Origin: Isoperla grammatica
Lineage: Eukaryota; Arthropoda; Insecta; Plecoptera; Perlodidae
Direction: 5' to 3'
NCBI GenBank assembly: GCA_945910005.1
Contig: OX246740.1
Coordinates: 51,310,526-51,374,525 of the forward strand
DNA: 64,000 bases
How positions within the stretch are numbered: the first letter of the stretch is position 1; each line of letters starts with the position of its first letter. Below the pieces are notes generated by a model. It saw nothing but the letters and a program-made list of their open reading frames with translations. It was not told the DNA's origin and searched no databases. A program made the translations under genes and the position numbers. This document shows positions 12,334 through 25,228 of the stretch, in pieces.

Positions 12334-14415
12334 TACGCACGCTGCCATATCAGTGCGTAGCACAGGTCACGCACGATGCCATATCAGTGCGTAACACAGG
12401 TGACGCACGCTGCCATATCAGTGCGTAACACAGGTCACGCACGCTGCCATATCAGTGCGTAACACAGGTCACGCACGCTGCCATATCAGTGCGTAACACA
12501 GGTCACGCACGATGCCATATCAGTGCGTAACACAGGTGACGCACGCTGCCATATCAGTGCGTAACACAGGTGACGCACGCTGCCATATCAGTGCGTAACA
12601 CAGGTGACGCACGCTGCCATATCAGTGCGTAGCACAGGTCACGCACGATGCCATATCAGTGCGTAACACAGGTGACGCACGCTGCCATATCAGTGCGTAA
12701 CACAGGTCACGCACGATGCCATATCAGTGCGTAACACAGGTGACGCACGCTGCCATATCAGTGCGTAGCACAGGTCACGCACGATGCCATATCAGTGCGT
12801 AACACAGGTGACGCACGCTGCCATATCAGTGCGTAACACAGGTGACGCACGCTGCCATATCAGTGCGTAACACAGGTGACGCACGCTGCCATATCAGTGC
12901 GTAACACAGGTCACGCACGCTGCCATATCAGTGCGTAACACAGGTGACGCACGCTGCCATATCAGTGCGTAACACAGGTCACGCACGCTGCCATATCAGT
13001 GCGTAACACAGGTCACGCACGCTGCCATATCAGTGCGTAACACAGGTCACGCACGCTGCCAAATCAGTGCGTAACACAGGTGACGCACGCTGCCATATCA
13101 GTGCGTAACACAGGTCACGCACGCTGCCATATCAGTGCGTAACACAGGTCACGCACGCTGCCATATCAGTGCGTAACACAGGTCACGCACGCTGCCATAT
13201 CAGTGCGTAGCACAGGTCACGCACACTGCCATATCAGTGCGTAGCACAGGTCACGCACGCTGCCATATCAGTGCGTAGCACAGGTCACGCACGTTGCCAT
13301 ATCAGTGTGTAACACAGGTCACGCACGCTGCCATATCAGTGCGTAACACAGGTCACGCACGCTGCCATATCAGTGCGTAACACAGGTCACGCACGCTGCC
13401 ATATCAGTGCGTAACACAGGTCACGCACGCTGCCATATCAGTGCGTAGCACAGGTCACGCACGCTGCCATATCAGTGCGTAACACAGGTCACGCACGCTG
13501 CCATATCAGTGCGTAGCACAGGTCACGCACGCTGCCATATCAGTGCGTAGCACAGGTCACGCACGCTACCATATCAGTGCGTAACACAGGTCACGCACGC
13601 TGCCATATCAGTGCGTAGCACAGGTCACGCACGCTGCCATATCAGTGCGTAACACAGGTCACGCACGCTGCCATATCAGTGCGTAACTTAGGTCACGCAC
13701 GCTGCCATATCAGTGCGTAGCACAGGTCACGCACGCTGCCATATCAGTGCGTAACACAGGTCACGCGCGCTGCCATATCAGTGCGTAACACAGGTCACGC
13801 ACGCTGCCATATCAGTGCGTAGCACAGGTCACGCACGCTGCCATATCAGTGCGTAACACAGGTCACGCACGCTGCCATATCAGTGCGTAACACAGGTGAC
13901 GCACGCTGCCATAGCAGTGCGTAACACAGGTCACGCACGCTGCCATATCAGTGCGTAGCACAGGTCACGCACGCTGCCATATCAGTGCGTAACACAGGTC
14001 ACGCGCGCTGCCATATCAGTGCGTAACACAGGTCACGCACGCTGCCATATCAGTGCGTAACACAGGTCACGCACGCTGCCATATCAGTGCGTAGCACAGG
14101 TCACGCACGCTGCCATATCAGTGCGTAACACAGGTCACGCGCGCTGCCATATCAGTGCGTAACACAGGTCACGCACGCTGCCATATCAGTGCGTAGCACA
14201 GGTCACGCACGCTGCCATATCAGTGCGTAACACAGGTCACGCACGCTGCCATATCAGTGCGTAACACAGGTCACGCGCGCTGCCATATCAGTGCGTAACA
14301 CAGGTCACGCACGCTGCCATTTCAGTGCGTAGCACAGGTCACGCACGCTGCCATATCAGTGCGTAACACAGGTCACGCACGCTGCCATATCAGTGCGTAA
14401 CACAGGTCACGCGCA
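12334..14415. repeat. 34-bp satellite array, about 61 copies, with 4-unit higher order
   Basis: The unit is 34 bp (ACGCACGCTGCC then ATATCAGTGCGTAACACAGG then TC). It is repeated head to tail with very low divergence. Variant positions are few: GTCACGC/GTGACGC, GTAAC/GTAGC, GCACGC/GCGCGC and CGCTG/CGATG. The GCGCGC variant falls at 13765, 14003, 14139 and 14275 and reappears at the array end near 14411, spacings of 238, 136, 136 and 136 bp. The CGATG variant falls at about 12375, 12511 and 12647, again 136 apart. So blocks of four monomers (136 bp) have been amplified. The unit contains an imperfect dyad, GCGTAAC/GTCACGC. Confidence 0.95.
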
Positions 14416-17291
14416 CTGATGCGTGTCCGATGTTGATAGGACTTTCATCCGCGCAGAGTAAAATGTCCATCTCGGGCGCGGCAGAAAAGAGTGAAACGAA
14501 AGAAATGAGATTCTTTCACTCCGAGAAGGAAACTGATCGCCAGGCGAGATGAATCGAGAGCGAGCAAAGATGGTATTTAAAATTCTGAGAGGAAATCGTC
14601 GTTTAACTGCGAAAGAATTCATGATGAGGAGAACTAGTTTGTGTAGACGGTATCCGTACTATCAACGGTTTCAATTAGAGACATGCGACATCGGATAAAA
14701 TGAGGGAAAGCAGTTCAAATATCACCGACAGTCAATAAATTTAATAGAAAAGGCGATATGAGAAACACTAAAAAGAAAAAAGAAAAATATTCTGTCAATA
14801 AAAAATGTGTCGATGACATACATAAAAAATGTCCATCTAAATTCCAAAGTAAGTCGTAAGAACTATTGATCAATCTCAAATCCATAGACAACTTGGGAAT
14901 GAATGATAAGAAAGAAAATACGAAAGTTAAAAAAAGTAATAGTTGAAAATATATTGTAAAATATTTAAGAGAGAGAGGGGGGGGGGGGGCTTATATAAAC
15001 AAGTTATATTTAAAAAATAATAAATTTGAAGAGCGACCCCCAATAGTCTTTTCATACAAAATTCATACCAATTCATCAATCATCAACGAAAAGTAATAAA
15101 TTAGCAAGACAAAGTATGATCGAATTCTTTAAAATCAAGTATTTTGAGTAGTGAATTTTTTATAAGGTGCATGTTGTCTTCGGAGTCCGATCCCATAAGT
15201 ATTTTATGATATCTTTGAAGAAATAATATATAATATTTCAAATAGTTTGTATTGTTGCGTTTTGCACAATGCGTGAAAAGTGAACAATATTCCGTCGATA
15301 AATTCCATTTCGAAAAAAAAAACTGTGTAGGAAGTTGAAATTTACTCTTTGGATACTTATTATTCTTTCAACAAGCCATTCATCTACCTAGATAGCCACC
15401 GATACTACACAGCAACAACCACACTGAACTGTCTGCCACTACAACGAGAATAACTGCTGTGCGATTGGTCAATCAACGCATACAACACAACAAAGCTGCC
15501 ACATTTTACGACCCAAGTTCTTGTGTAATGGAAACATGTAATATATCGTAACGAGGTTAATTGAGACAACCGGAAATTGTAGACCCGTGAATTACTACAC
15601 AATAAGTTGTTATAACGTAAATAATTATTAGAACTCGATGCATTCATATACAGCGGACAGGAAACCTCTACGAAAACTGTTGATTTCTGTCTAGGTAAGT
15701 GACTTTCCGTTGGTTTATATTTGAGGTGAACGTCTACTATATGGCCGATGAAGAAGAGTCAAAGAATGTAGTCTACTCCTGTCGATATTGACCACATTCT
15801 AGTCGAAATTCTGATCCTTTAACAACAAACCTACTTTGTCTCATAAAAACACACTTAGAATAATGGTGAGCTCATACTTGGAAGTACTCAAATACAACAA
15901 ATCATAATTCACAACGTCCAAATTTAATTTAAAAAATACTCCACGCTGATTAGATCAGCTACTATCCAATACATATTATGATGAAGTTGTTTCAAATAAA
16001 TATAAATAAATAAATGAATGTGTATTTATTGTGTACCCACTCAGTTATACAAGAATTAATTTTCAGTGGGGGACGAAATGCCATTCATTATGCTATGATG
16101 ACTCAATCACAGAGTTGTATATATTTGAAGTGATACCAGCAATTTGTAATCAAGGTTTTTGTTTGTTTACGGGAGTTTTCGCTACCATAATACACAGGCT
16201 GCGCTTCATGGATGCAACTATTTTATATCTAGAAAGCAGCACACGTAGAAAAATCTTCTGCTATTAAACGTGTTGGGTGAGAACCCAGCTAATAATCACA
16301 ATTAAAAGCGCACTAAGAGAGCTAATAAGTAATAACCCACCTAAATACCTGCTAAACGTCGGAGGGGAATGGGGGGGGGGGGGGAGGAAGGGGGGATTGA
16401 AGGTGTTGTGGTGGTATTTTGTTTCACACGTATTTTTGGAGCCACCGGTTCCCTTTCTCTCATTTTTTAACTTTCAGTTTTCTTCTTTAACAGTTCATTT
16501 TTTTAAACATGTTTCCTTACTATATTACTTTTGTAAATTCGTATTCAAATTTGCATATTTCATTATTATTAGGTATCTTTGCTATCACTGCTATCTTTTA
16601 GTTATTTGTGTAATCTCTTCCCTGTTGTGTTGTATTATTTTATATGTTTATTACACCTTTAGTTTTCAGTTAATTTTATTATGGGTTGGCAGTATAACTT
16701 CTTGTCACCACAAACTATTGTTTGAAAGAAAACTATAAAACGCGCTTTGAGGGTTTAAACTTCACAAACACGTGAATTTTCCATATTTGTTTTATTATTA
16801 TCATTTTTATTTATTGTCAACCTTTTTAAATTATAACTAAAATTAATATGTTACATATTTTGTATAATACATTGCATTCCCTTTAAGATGCGCTTTAGGA
16901 AACGCAGCAAATTGCACTAAAATCCGATACGCGCATTGCACAATTGTGTCTGACTTAGCATAAACAAAGGGACGCCTGTCCGATCCGTGTTCACTCCCAC
17001 GCCCCACTAAGCTCTAAGGAAATGTCCACTCACTCTATAATGACCGTAGACTCGACTTACCGTCAAGACAGATAGCGCACTGGACACGGTAAAACATTGT
17101 ATATACTGGCCACGCCGTAAGAAGCAAGGTGTCCCTTAGAATTCTGAGAAGAGACAGTCGCTCCACACGGTCTATTTCAACGATATTCAACACCAGATTT
17201 ACCGATACCTGTATTGTTTTTGTCCACTGTATTGACTGCACCAACCGTGAATGGAATGTGACCCCACCACGTCTGACAACATACGGGCGAT
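14416..17291. other. Intergenic, no supported gene
   Basis: AT-rich sequence with a G13 tract (14977-14989) and a G14 tract (16371-16384). A SINE-like core copy is at about 16020-16140, preceded by (AAAT)n. The longest open frame (16277-16738) reads through the G tract and a T-rich stretch and is not credible as protein. Confidence 0.5.
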
Positions 17292-19330
17292 ATTATCACT
17301 ACAATACCTGAGGCAGGAGAACGGGATGCAACTAGAGTTAGATTGGTAGTTGTCACATGCGTCACTTCACTATTACATAATCCGTGACGACAACATCTTG
17401 CAAGTTAATTTGACGGGACTATAGCTAAGATTACTGCATTGTAGCTGCATTATCACTATAATACCTGCGGCAGGAGGACGGGATGCAACTAGAGTTAGGT
17501 TGGTAGTTGTCACATGCGTCACTTCACTATTACATAGTCCGTGACGACAACATCTTGCAAGTTAATTTGACGAGACTATAGCTAAGATTACTGCATTGTA
17601 GCTGCATTATCACTATAATACCTGAGGCAGGAGGACGGGATGCAACTAGAGTTAGGTTGGTAGTTGTCACATGCGTCACTTCACTATTACATAGTCCGTG
17701 ACGACAACATCTTGCAAGTTAATTTGACGAGACTATAGCTAAGATTACTGCATTGTAGCTGCATTATCACTATAATACCTGAGGCAGGAGGACGGGATGC
17801 AACTAGAGTTAGGTTGGTAGTTGTCACATGCGTCACTTCACTATTACATAGTCCGTGACGACAACATCTTGCAAGTTAATTTGACGAGACTATAGCTAAG
17901 ATTACTGCATTGTAGCTGCATTATCACTATAATACCTGAGGCAGGAGGACGGGATGCAACTAGAGTTAGGTTGGTAGTTGTCACATGCGTCACTTCACTA
18001 TTACATAGTCCGTGACGACAACATCTTGCAAGTTAATTTGACGAGACTATAGCTAAGATTACTGCATTGTAGCTGCATTATCACTATAATACCTGCGGCA
18101 GGAGGACGGGATGCAACTAGAGTTAGGTTGGTAGTTGTCACATGCGTCACTTCACTATTACATAGTCCGTGACGACAACATCTTGCAAGTTAATTTGACG
18201 AGACTATAGCTAAGATTACTGCATTGTAGCTGCATTATCACTATAATACCTGCGGCAGGAGGACGGGATGCAACTAGAGTTAGGTTGGTAGTTGTCACAT
18301 GCGTCACTTCACTATTACATAGTCCGTGACGACAACATCTTGCAAGTTAATTTGACGAGACTATAGCTAAGATTACTGCATTGTAGCTGCATTATCACTA
18401 TAATACCTGCGGCAGGAGGACGGGATGCAACTAGAGTTAGGTTGGTAGTTGTCACATGCGTCACTTCACTATTACATAGTCCGTGACGACAACATCTTGC
18501 AAGTTAATTTGACGAGACTATAGCTAAGATTACTGCATTGTAGCTGCATTATCACTATAATACCTGCGGCAGGAGGACGGGATGCAACTAGAGTTAGGTT
18601 GGTAGTTGTCACATGCGTCACTTCACTATTACATAGTCCGTGACGACAACATCTTGCAAGTTAATTTGACGAGACTATAGCTAAGATTACTGCATTGTAG
18701 CTGCATTATCACTATAATACCTGCGGCAGGAGGACGGGATGCAACTAGAGTTAGGTTGGTAGTTGTCACATGCGTCACTTCACTATTACATAGTCCGTGA
18801 CGACAACATCTTGCAAGTTAATTTGACGAGACTATAGCTAAGATTACTGCATTGTAGCTGCATTATCACTATAATACCTGAGGCAGGAGGACGGGATGCA
18901 ACTAGAGTTAGGTTGGTAGTTGTCACATGCGTCACTTCACTATTACATAATCCGTGACGACAACATCTTGCAAGTTAATTTGACGAGACTATAGCTAAGA
19001 TTACTGCATTGTAGCTGCATTATCACTATAATACCTGAGGCAGGAGGACGGGATGCAACTAGATTTAGGTTGGTAGTTGTCACATGCGTCACTTCACTAT
19101 TACATAGTCCGTGACGACAACATCTTGCAAGTTAATTTGACAGGACTATAGCAAAGATTACTGCATTGTAGCTGCATTATCACTATAATACCTGAGGCAG
19201 GAGGACGGGATGCAACTAGATTTAGGTTGGTAGTTGTCACATGCGTCACTTCACTATTACATAATCCGTGACGACAACATCTTGCAAGTTAATTTGACGG
19301 GACTATAGCTAAGATTAGTGTATTGTAGCT
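17292..19330. repeat. 157-bp satellite array, 13 copies
   Basis: The landmark CCTG(A/C)GGC occurs at 17307, 17464, 17621, 17778 and so on to 19191, exactly 12 intervals of 157 bp. Units are nearly identical. Diagnostic differences are CCTGAGGC versus CCTGCGGC (unit pattern A,C,A,A,A,C,C,C,C,C,A,A,A), ATAGTCC versus ATAATCC, and GACGAG versus GACGGG or GACAGG in the outer units. Outer units are the most diverged, as expected for unequal exchange. No open frame is maintained. The period is close to a nucleosome repeat. Confidence 0.95.
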
Positions 19331-22300
19331 ACACCCGTATCGGCCGCACCGGACGTGACGTGGGAGAAATTGAAACCATTTATCGGATCGCGCGCGGTAT
19401 TTGGATCATTCAACTCTTTGATGACGTCACTTCTACCAAGATGAGTTGGAAACGATTTGCCCCACCCCGTAGATAGATTTCTACGCTCGAATACTGTAAT
19501 CAAGTGTAATACATCTCACAATGGTCTCGTATTGCGATCGCGAACACAACAGGAAATGAGAGGACTAGATAGATAGATTTGCATTTATGGTAATGTAATT
19601 GTATGCGTATCACTAGACGGAGTTTCATTTGTGTGTTAGCACCTTATTAAATGGAATAAGTAGACAATTAGAGGTTGTTTAGACAAAGCGCGGAACGTTT
19701 GAGGTTTTTTAATGCTGGGAAATGAGAAGTAGATGGACTGGGTTTGAGCAACACTGTGCAAACCGAGATTTTAAACATTTATTAAAATTACTCTCCGTTA
19801 CTTCAGAACTGTCAAAACTGTCGTAAGGAAATAAATATGATGTCATTCCCTAGAGAGAATTTAACTATCTATTTTATAGATGTTGCTAAGTTTCAATATT
19901 CAGTTCTTTACCAATAGTTTTAAATTTTAAAAGTGTGTTTCAAAAGCACGTTAAACCAGTAAAATCAGTCATTTAAAGTCATAAAGGTTATAATAGAACT
20001 AAATCCTATCGTGACGAATATCACATTTATTTCCATGTGACAATTCTAAACTAATCGAAGAATGCTTACATTAAATATTTTATTTCTTTATTTAAAAGTA
20101 GGCCTACTTTTTTTTTGGCTTGATAATCACTTTTTTATATATTATTTTATTTATTATTCAATTAAAAATAAGAAAATTTTCTGATACTGTTTCGAATTCT
20201 TATCGAAACCAGAAAACTCAAACTTTAAGTTACGCTTCATAGTTCATACACAGACAAAGATCCTGCAAGTCTCCGTAACAGACATTGATTTACGTTGAAA
20301 CTTGAGAAGAATGGTAAGGAAATAACTTATTTTTAATTAGTTAATAAGAAGTGATTGTACGTCATGGTGAATCAAAGATTTATTACAGTTAAAAACGGAA
20401 AGTTATTTCATAATTGGAGATAAGGTTAAATCAAGACATGCTAGAATGGAAGGGGTATAGATTATTTCCTAGCTTGAAAAATGAAAACATAGGTGAAAAT
20501 AACTGTCAAAGATATAACGTCTTCAGAAACAGGGTGTATTTTAAATTATTTAAATTCATTGCAAAGAGTTTGAATGCAACGAGATATTAGAGAAATCGCC
20601 TCAGTTCATCTAAACATGAAAAGGTGAATTAGCAAATAATAAAGCAAATTTATTTCATGTTTGATTTAAATTTAAATTTGATGTTAAAAGCTTTTAAATA
20701 TGCCAGGAAAATAACTCATAACAAAGTCTTGTCTATACGGAAATAATATCTTCTCGACGTTTCATGTTATGCGTGTGCGTGTTTATAATTAGCTCTTCCA
20801 AGGTTGCAAACGATAAATTATGGCAATTCCTTCGGGGTAAGTTATACATGATGATTTTCGTTCGCACGCATAGGACACAATCCATACGGTAGGAGGGGAT
20901 GAGGGGGAACGATAGGAGGGGTGTAGGGGAACGTCCATGAATAGCATCAACCCTTAGTTAATGCCACGTTATCTTACATAAAATAATTACAAGGAAACGT
21001 CTAACAAAATATAAAGATTTAAACGATTTTTTTTTGTCATTACAAAAAATTAAATAGGTACATTTGGAAAATATGGCAGGTCCATATTACAAAACGATTA
21101 ACAATCAAGTGTTCTTTAGTAGTAAAATCAGGTTAACTTTCAATGCTATTCTGTAAGGAGACAAAGAAATTAAACTAATTGAATTTAGCTCTCGTAATCG
21201 AATTCGGTCATTTTGAGGATTTATAACTAATAGAAGATTAAAAAAAAACACTGTAAAATGAGTTTTGAAATTTACCGTGAATGATGGCGTAGCGAGAATT
21301 AATTCTGCTTGATCACATCCGCCATTCTAACAACCAACATATCCTATTCACTGCCTTTCGACTCAGCTGATGATTTTCAGTGAGGGACATTACGCAATTA
21401 ATTGTCGACTCCTAAGAAAAAATGACAAAAAAAGTTAAAATTAGTAGTAAAAATTAGTTAAGTTGAAAGTTAAAACAAACATGGAAACCTCTTCAGTCGT
21501 TGGACTTGTGCACATGCACACTAAATCGAGAGAAAGGAACGAATATAAATTCGTTTGAATCTATCTCGAATCGCTCGTTTAAAACGTTAAACAAACTTAT
21601 TTTAAACACCAAGACAATTACGAAAACGAAGCAATTACTTTCATAATAAGTAATAACACAGAGCAGTTTATTCATTCAGGTTATGCCATACTCGTTTGAT
21701 GCATTGCAAAAAAAAATGAAACCAATTTTACCGGTCAGAAGTTGTGAGTTTACCTCACGGTATAGATGACCACACAGCCTCAAGGCTCATCGAGCTAAGA
21801 TTACTCCCAGCCTTGATCACTCTCACAAAGCAACGTAACTAATTTATTAATAGAATCTCGATTAATTATTCATGATAAATTGTGAATCGCCCGAGTGTGA
21901 AATTATTGGCCGTGCACGCGGATTATTATTAGTTGTTACTCAACCAGCGGCCGACCGCAGTCATGACGTGTTTTGATTGACCTAGAGAGAGAATTACATC
22001 GCGGTCTGCCGGCGGACTGGATCACCTCCAGGGGATGAGCGGACTTCAAGGTCAACTGCGACGTCGTCAGGCATCGACAGACCTGACGAAGGTGACATGT
22101 GATATCGAAATGCTGATTATATTTTGGGCTTTATGTTACATATTTGGATAATAAGATATGACATCCATGCCCAAGGCAGGATTTGAACCTGGAACGCACG
22201 GACTGCGGTTAACTAGAGTGTTATAGCTAAATAGGACAGCTATTGAGTGAACAAAAAAGTATAAATAAGGGTAAAAGTCAAATGTATTCTATATTATACG

Positions 22301-22958
22301 TACATTTTGTTCTTTAGCATTTTGTATTGATAAAATTAACTATATTATTGTAATTATTAATTTTTGATTTAATGAAAGCATTGACCTTGCGTGGCTCCCC
22401 CTAGACCCAACATACTTCTGTGTTGTGTCGCATCAGATACAGAATCTTATATGATACCGAAGAGAATGATCCGAAAGTATGTTTTTGCTTATTTAAAGTT
22501 TGTCCCTTTAGGTGTCAACTATATTTTCAACCTTGAACTGAGGTTCATTTGAATATGTATTACCGCAATATAATGACATTACAATAATTATATATCGATC
22601 TGTCACTGTGCGAAGGAAGTGAAGGGATAGAAAAAGTTGGGATTGAACTTAAAAACGAGTCACTATATAATATATTGCTCTAGCATAATCGGTTATAAAT
22701 GAAAAATGATATGAGAATAAATAATCTCATCAAGGATGCTTACGTTAATTTAAGAAAATAAACTGAATTATTGAACACGCACAAATAATTTTTTGAATTT
22801 AGACTATAAATAATATAAATTATAATTTTTTTAATGCGGCTACGTCACACTTCACATTACTTCTCGTTGTATCGTAGTTCTTTTAAGTTCTCAGGTTATC
22901 TCATTGCTACATTACATTTATGTATGCGTTTTGAGTAGTATTTATTATCGTCATCGTA
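19331..22958. other. Intergenic, no supported gene
   Basis: Long AT-rich tract. A SINE-like core copy is at 21360-21405. A more GC-rich patch at 21940-22100 ends in CCTGACGAAGGTGACATG ... ATCGAAAT, a word pair reminiscent of retroelement termini but not diagnostic. A tRNA-like minus-strand B-box relic is at 22170-22195. No gene is seen. Confidence 0.5.
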
Positions 22959-23675
22959 ATGCCCGGTTCTCACGGTGCGAGTTACTGGCATGCCAGTAAG
23001 CCAGTGGCTGGCCCTCTAACTGAGGGGCAAGCTACATGGGTTCAGACTCAACTGGCCCCAGTTGTTTACACGCTGCGAGTTACTGGCATGCCAGTAAGCC
23101 AGCGGCTGGCCTTCTGCTCGGACTTGAACTGACCCTGTCAGTTGCAAGAATGTCTGAAGAGCGTAGAGTGCTAATACGGAAAGTAATAAGATCATTTTCG
23201 TTGATACTGTACGAGGAATTATTAAACATTTTTTTAACATTTGTTTACAATAATTTTATATGCGGGGCTAAAAACGTTCCACAAAGTTTCTTGTTCTCTG
23301 TACAAATGCACAAAGTTTGCCGTCTGTTCGTCACTCCACCTTCCTGACATATTCCAAAACTAAAATATTAATAATAATAATATGTCAGCACGAAAAACAT
23401 CAACAAAACAACGTGCGCTACTGTCCATTGTCCGCTCAGTTACTGACCTGTGCGTTCATATGGCGCCAGCGGCTGGCCGATCCAAAACATCCCCGGGTGG
23501 GGGAAGGCCAGTGGCCAGTCGAAACAAAAATATTTGAATTAGCTCGCCAGGCGAGCTACTGACCAACTCGCACAGTCAGTAACTCGGCCGACCTGTTTAC
23601 ACGAAGCAAGTAGCTGGCCCCCAGCTACTGGCTCTATCAACTCGCACGCCAACTCGCACCCTGAGAACCGGGCAT
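22959..23675. mobile_element. 717-bp non-autonomous DNA transposon, TA target site
   Basis: Terminal inverted repeats begin ATGCCCGGTTCTCACGGTGC on the left; the right end is the matching reverse complement, with CAGGG in place of CACGG. The match extends about 25 nt. Both ends are flanked by TA (22957-22958 and 23676-23677), consistent with a Tc1/mariner-type target duplication. Subterminal words such as GAGTTACTGGCATGCCAGTA and CTGGCC are repeated inside both halves. No transposase is encoded. Confidence 0.75.
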
Positions 23676-24342
23676 TATATGTTGCGACTGGAAGCCGAGG
23701 TGGTCTAGAATCAATAGAATGTGAGAGACAAAAACCCCATGAGTAATTCCCGATTTTGAATTGTTGTAATAATGCAAAATCCGAATTTTTTAACTACTTT
23801 TTATCTCTAACATTTTATAGAATCAGGACCCGTCGAATGCCGACTAACATGGATGTCATGTTGAGTTTCATATACATTATTTTTATATATTTATCCTCAA
23901 ATTTTCAAATTTTGATGTAATATCATCTTCTCACCGTCACGATTCCATCCTTACCAAATATGAACCACAAATAATAATCCTCGCCCGCAGATGTAAGACC
24001 AGGAAACTGATTCATGCATGAATCGTAACACAGTGTGTAATAACACATCTATACGTGCAAACCTGAATACTTTCTTTCGGCCCAGAGATGACCAACCAAA
24101 CCACAGAGCTACGGTGCCCAGAGCGATCAGATGCGTAAACCGTCTCTTGCGGTGGAGAACACGCAAACAATCGATTCGCTATCGATAATCGAATCGAATC
24201 ATCCTCGAGTCGAGCGGTTACTACACACGTGTTACACGTGTTAAGTCACTGATATCGAGACGTGATTGTACCTTGTGACGTCAACAATGATAATATATTA
24301 TATATAGTATTCAACAATGGCTCCCGATACTTTTCTCTTTTA
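23676..24342. other. Intergenic, no supported gene
   Basis: AT-rich. An ACACGTGTTACACGTGTTA double motif lies at about 24224-24243. No exon or RNA gene is supported. Confidence 0.4.
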
Positions 24343-24539
24343 TAGACCATTTTCAAAATTGACCTAGGATCCTAAGATTGAATTAATCACGGTCGTCTAA
24401 ATTTTCAATAACAACAATGTACAACAATGAAAAATGAACACGGACGTAACATTTATTTTTGTGCATTGTTGTCATTGAAGATTTAGAGGACCGAGGCTAA
24501 CTCTATCTAAGATTCCTTGATGATTTTGAAAATGGTCTA
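24343..24539. mobile_element. 197-bp MITE with TTA target duplication
   Basis: Inverted ends start TAGACCATTTTCAAAATTGA on the left, with a matching TAGACCATTTTCAAAATCAT reading inward on the right. Both sides are flanked by TTA (24340-24342 and 24540-24542). A 3-bp TWA target duplication is typical of PIF/Harbinger-type elements. Two truncated relatives lie at about 43850-43975. Confidence 0.7.
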
Positions 24540-24894
24540 TTAACCCTTTTCCCTATTGTTATTTTTGTTATTTCAGTTCTATATTAATTTAATATTTGTT
24601 TTGTCTTTATTATATTATATTATTTGTGCCATTTATAAAATTAAAATATTATAATTTTTCTCAATCAACTTTTTAGTTTCTACGTTCTCTTTCAAATAGT
24701 ACTTTGCTTTGTTATAAGTTATCTTTTTCTGGTGTATGTTTTTATTCAGCTTATTAACAATTGTCTCATTGTAAATTGTACAGTTTCGTTTATTATCCTC
24801 CTTTGTAAATCACTAACTGAATACGATCGACATTAAAAATAAATTAACGACCAGCCCCGCCCCTCGTACGAATGCACAACAACGAAGAAAGCGC

Positions 24895-24955
24895 ACTGCA
24901 ACGCGATGCTCCGTATTGTGTGAGGGTATCGGGTTCGAGCCCCGGGCGGTAGTGA
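24895..24955 (+). repeat. tRNA-like relic upstream of the main gene
   Basis: CGGGTTCGAGCCCCG forms a perfect T-arm/B-box. The upstream D-arm/A-box half is degenerate and the acceptor stem is not evident. It lies about 170 bp upstream of the TATA box of the gene at 25217, probably by chance insertion. Confidence 0.4.
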
Positions 24956-25125
24956 AACCAGCCGGCCTGCATTACTTAACGCAGAGAACACGACAGACCG
25001 GCGGGTCCGCCCCGGGCTCTAATGCTCTCCGCAGGAAACACTTGTCAGACCCGACACCGGTACACGAGAAGCGACGCGAGGGGGGGAATGGAAAGTGAAA
25101 ATATAGACTCGGCGAAGATAAAGGC

Positions 25126-25133
25126 TATAAAAA
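25126..25133 (+). promoter_or_regulatory. TATA box of the Q/Y-rich secreted protein gene
   Basis: TATAAAAA in the context GGCTATAAAAACAAG lies 91 bp upstream of the ATG at 25217. Transcription would be expected to start about 25-32 bp downstream (near 25155), leaving a 5'UTR of about 60 nt. No strong arthropod initiator word is seen at that distance. Confidence 0.65.
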
Positions 25134-25216
25134 CAAGTTCACAACGGACGGTTATCTTAAACGACAAGTATCGGCCGAGCGAACAGTACGCACTGACACT
25201 ACCCCGCTAAGACAAC

Positions 25217-25228
25217 ATGAAGTTACTG
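25217..25228 (+). CDS. Exon 1 (coding part): MKLL, start of signal peptide
   Basis: ATGAAGTTACTG encodes MKLL and runs directly into a consensus donor, GTAAGT, at 25229. The start is chosen because it follows the TATA box at the right distance, has an AACATG context, and completes a classic signal peptide when joined in phase 0 to exon 2 (MKLL + VLCAVCITLAVA). No upstream in-frame ATG lies between the TATA box and this codon. Confidence 0.75.

Noticed and set aside
12334..14415. CRISPR-like regular repeats
   Set aside because: The 34-bp units are contiguous with no unique spacers. The host is clearly eukaryotic (introns, poly(A) signals). The same applies to the 22-bp and 157-bp arrays.
16277..16738. 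153-codon open frame
   Set aside because: It crosses a G14 tract and then a T-rich stretch that translates to Phe/Tyr/Leu/Ile-rich noise. No ATG context, splice sites or domain support it.
21940..22110. LINE or Penelope-type 3' end (CCTGACGAAGG ... CGAAA)
   Set aside because: The word pair is suggestive of retroelement termini, but no reverse-transcriptase remnant or second copy is seen in the window.
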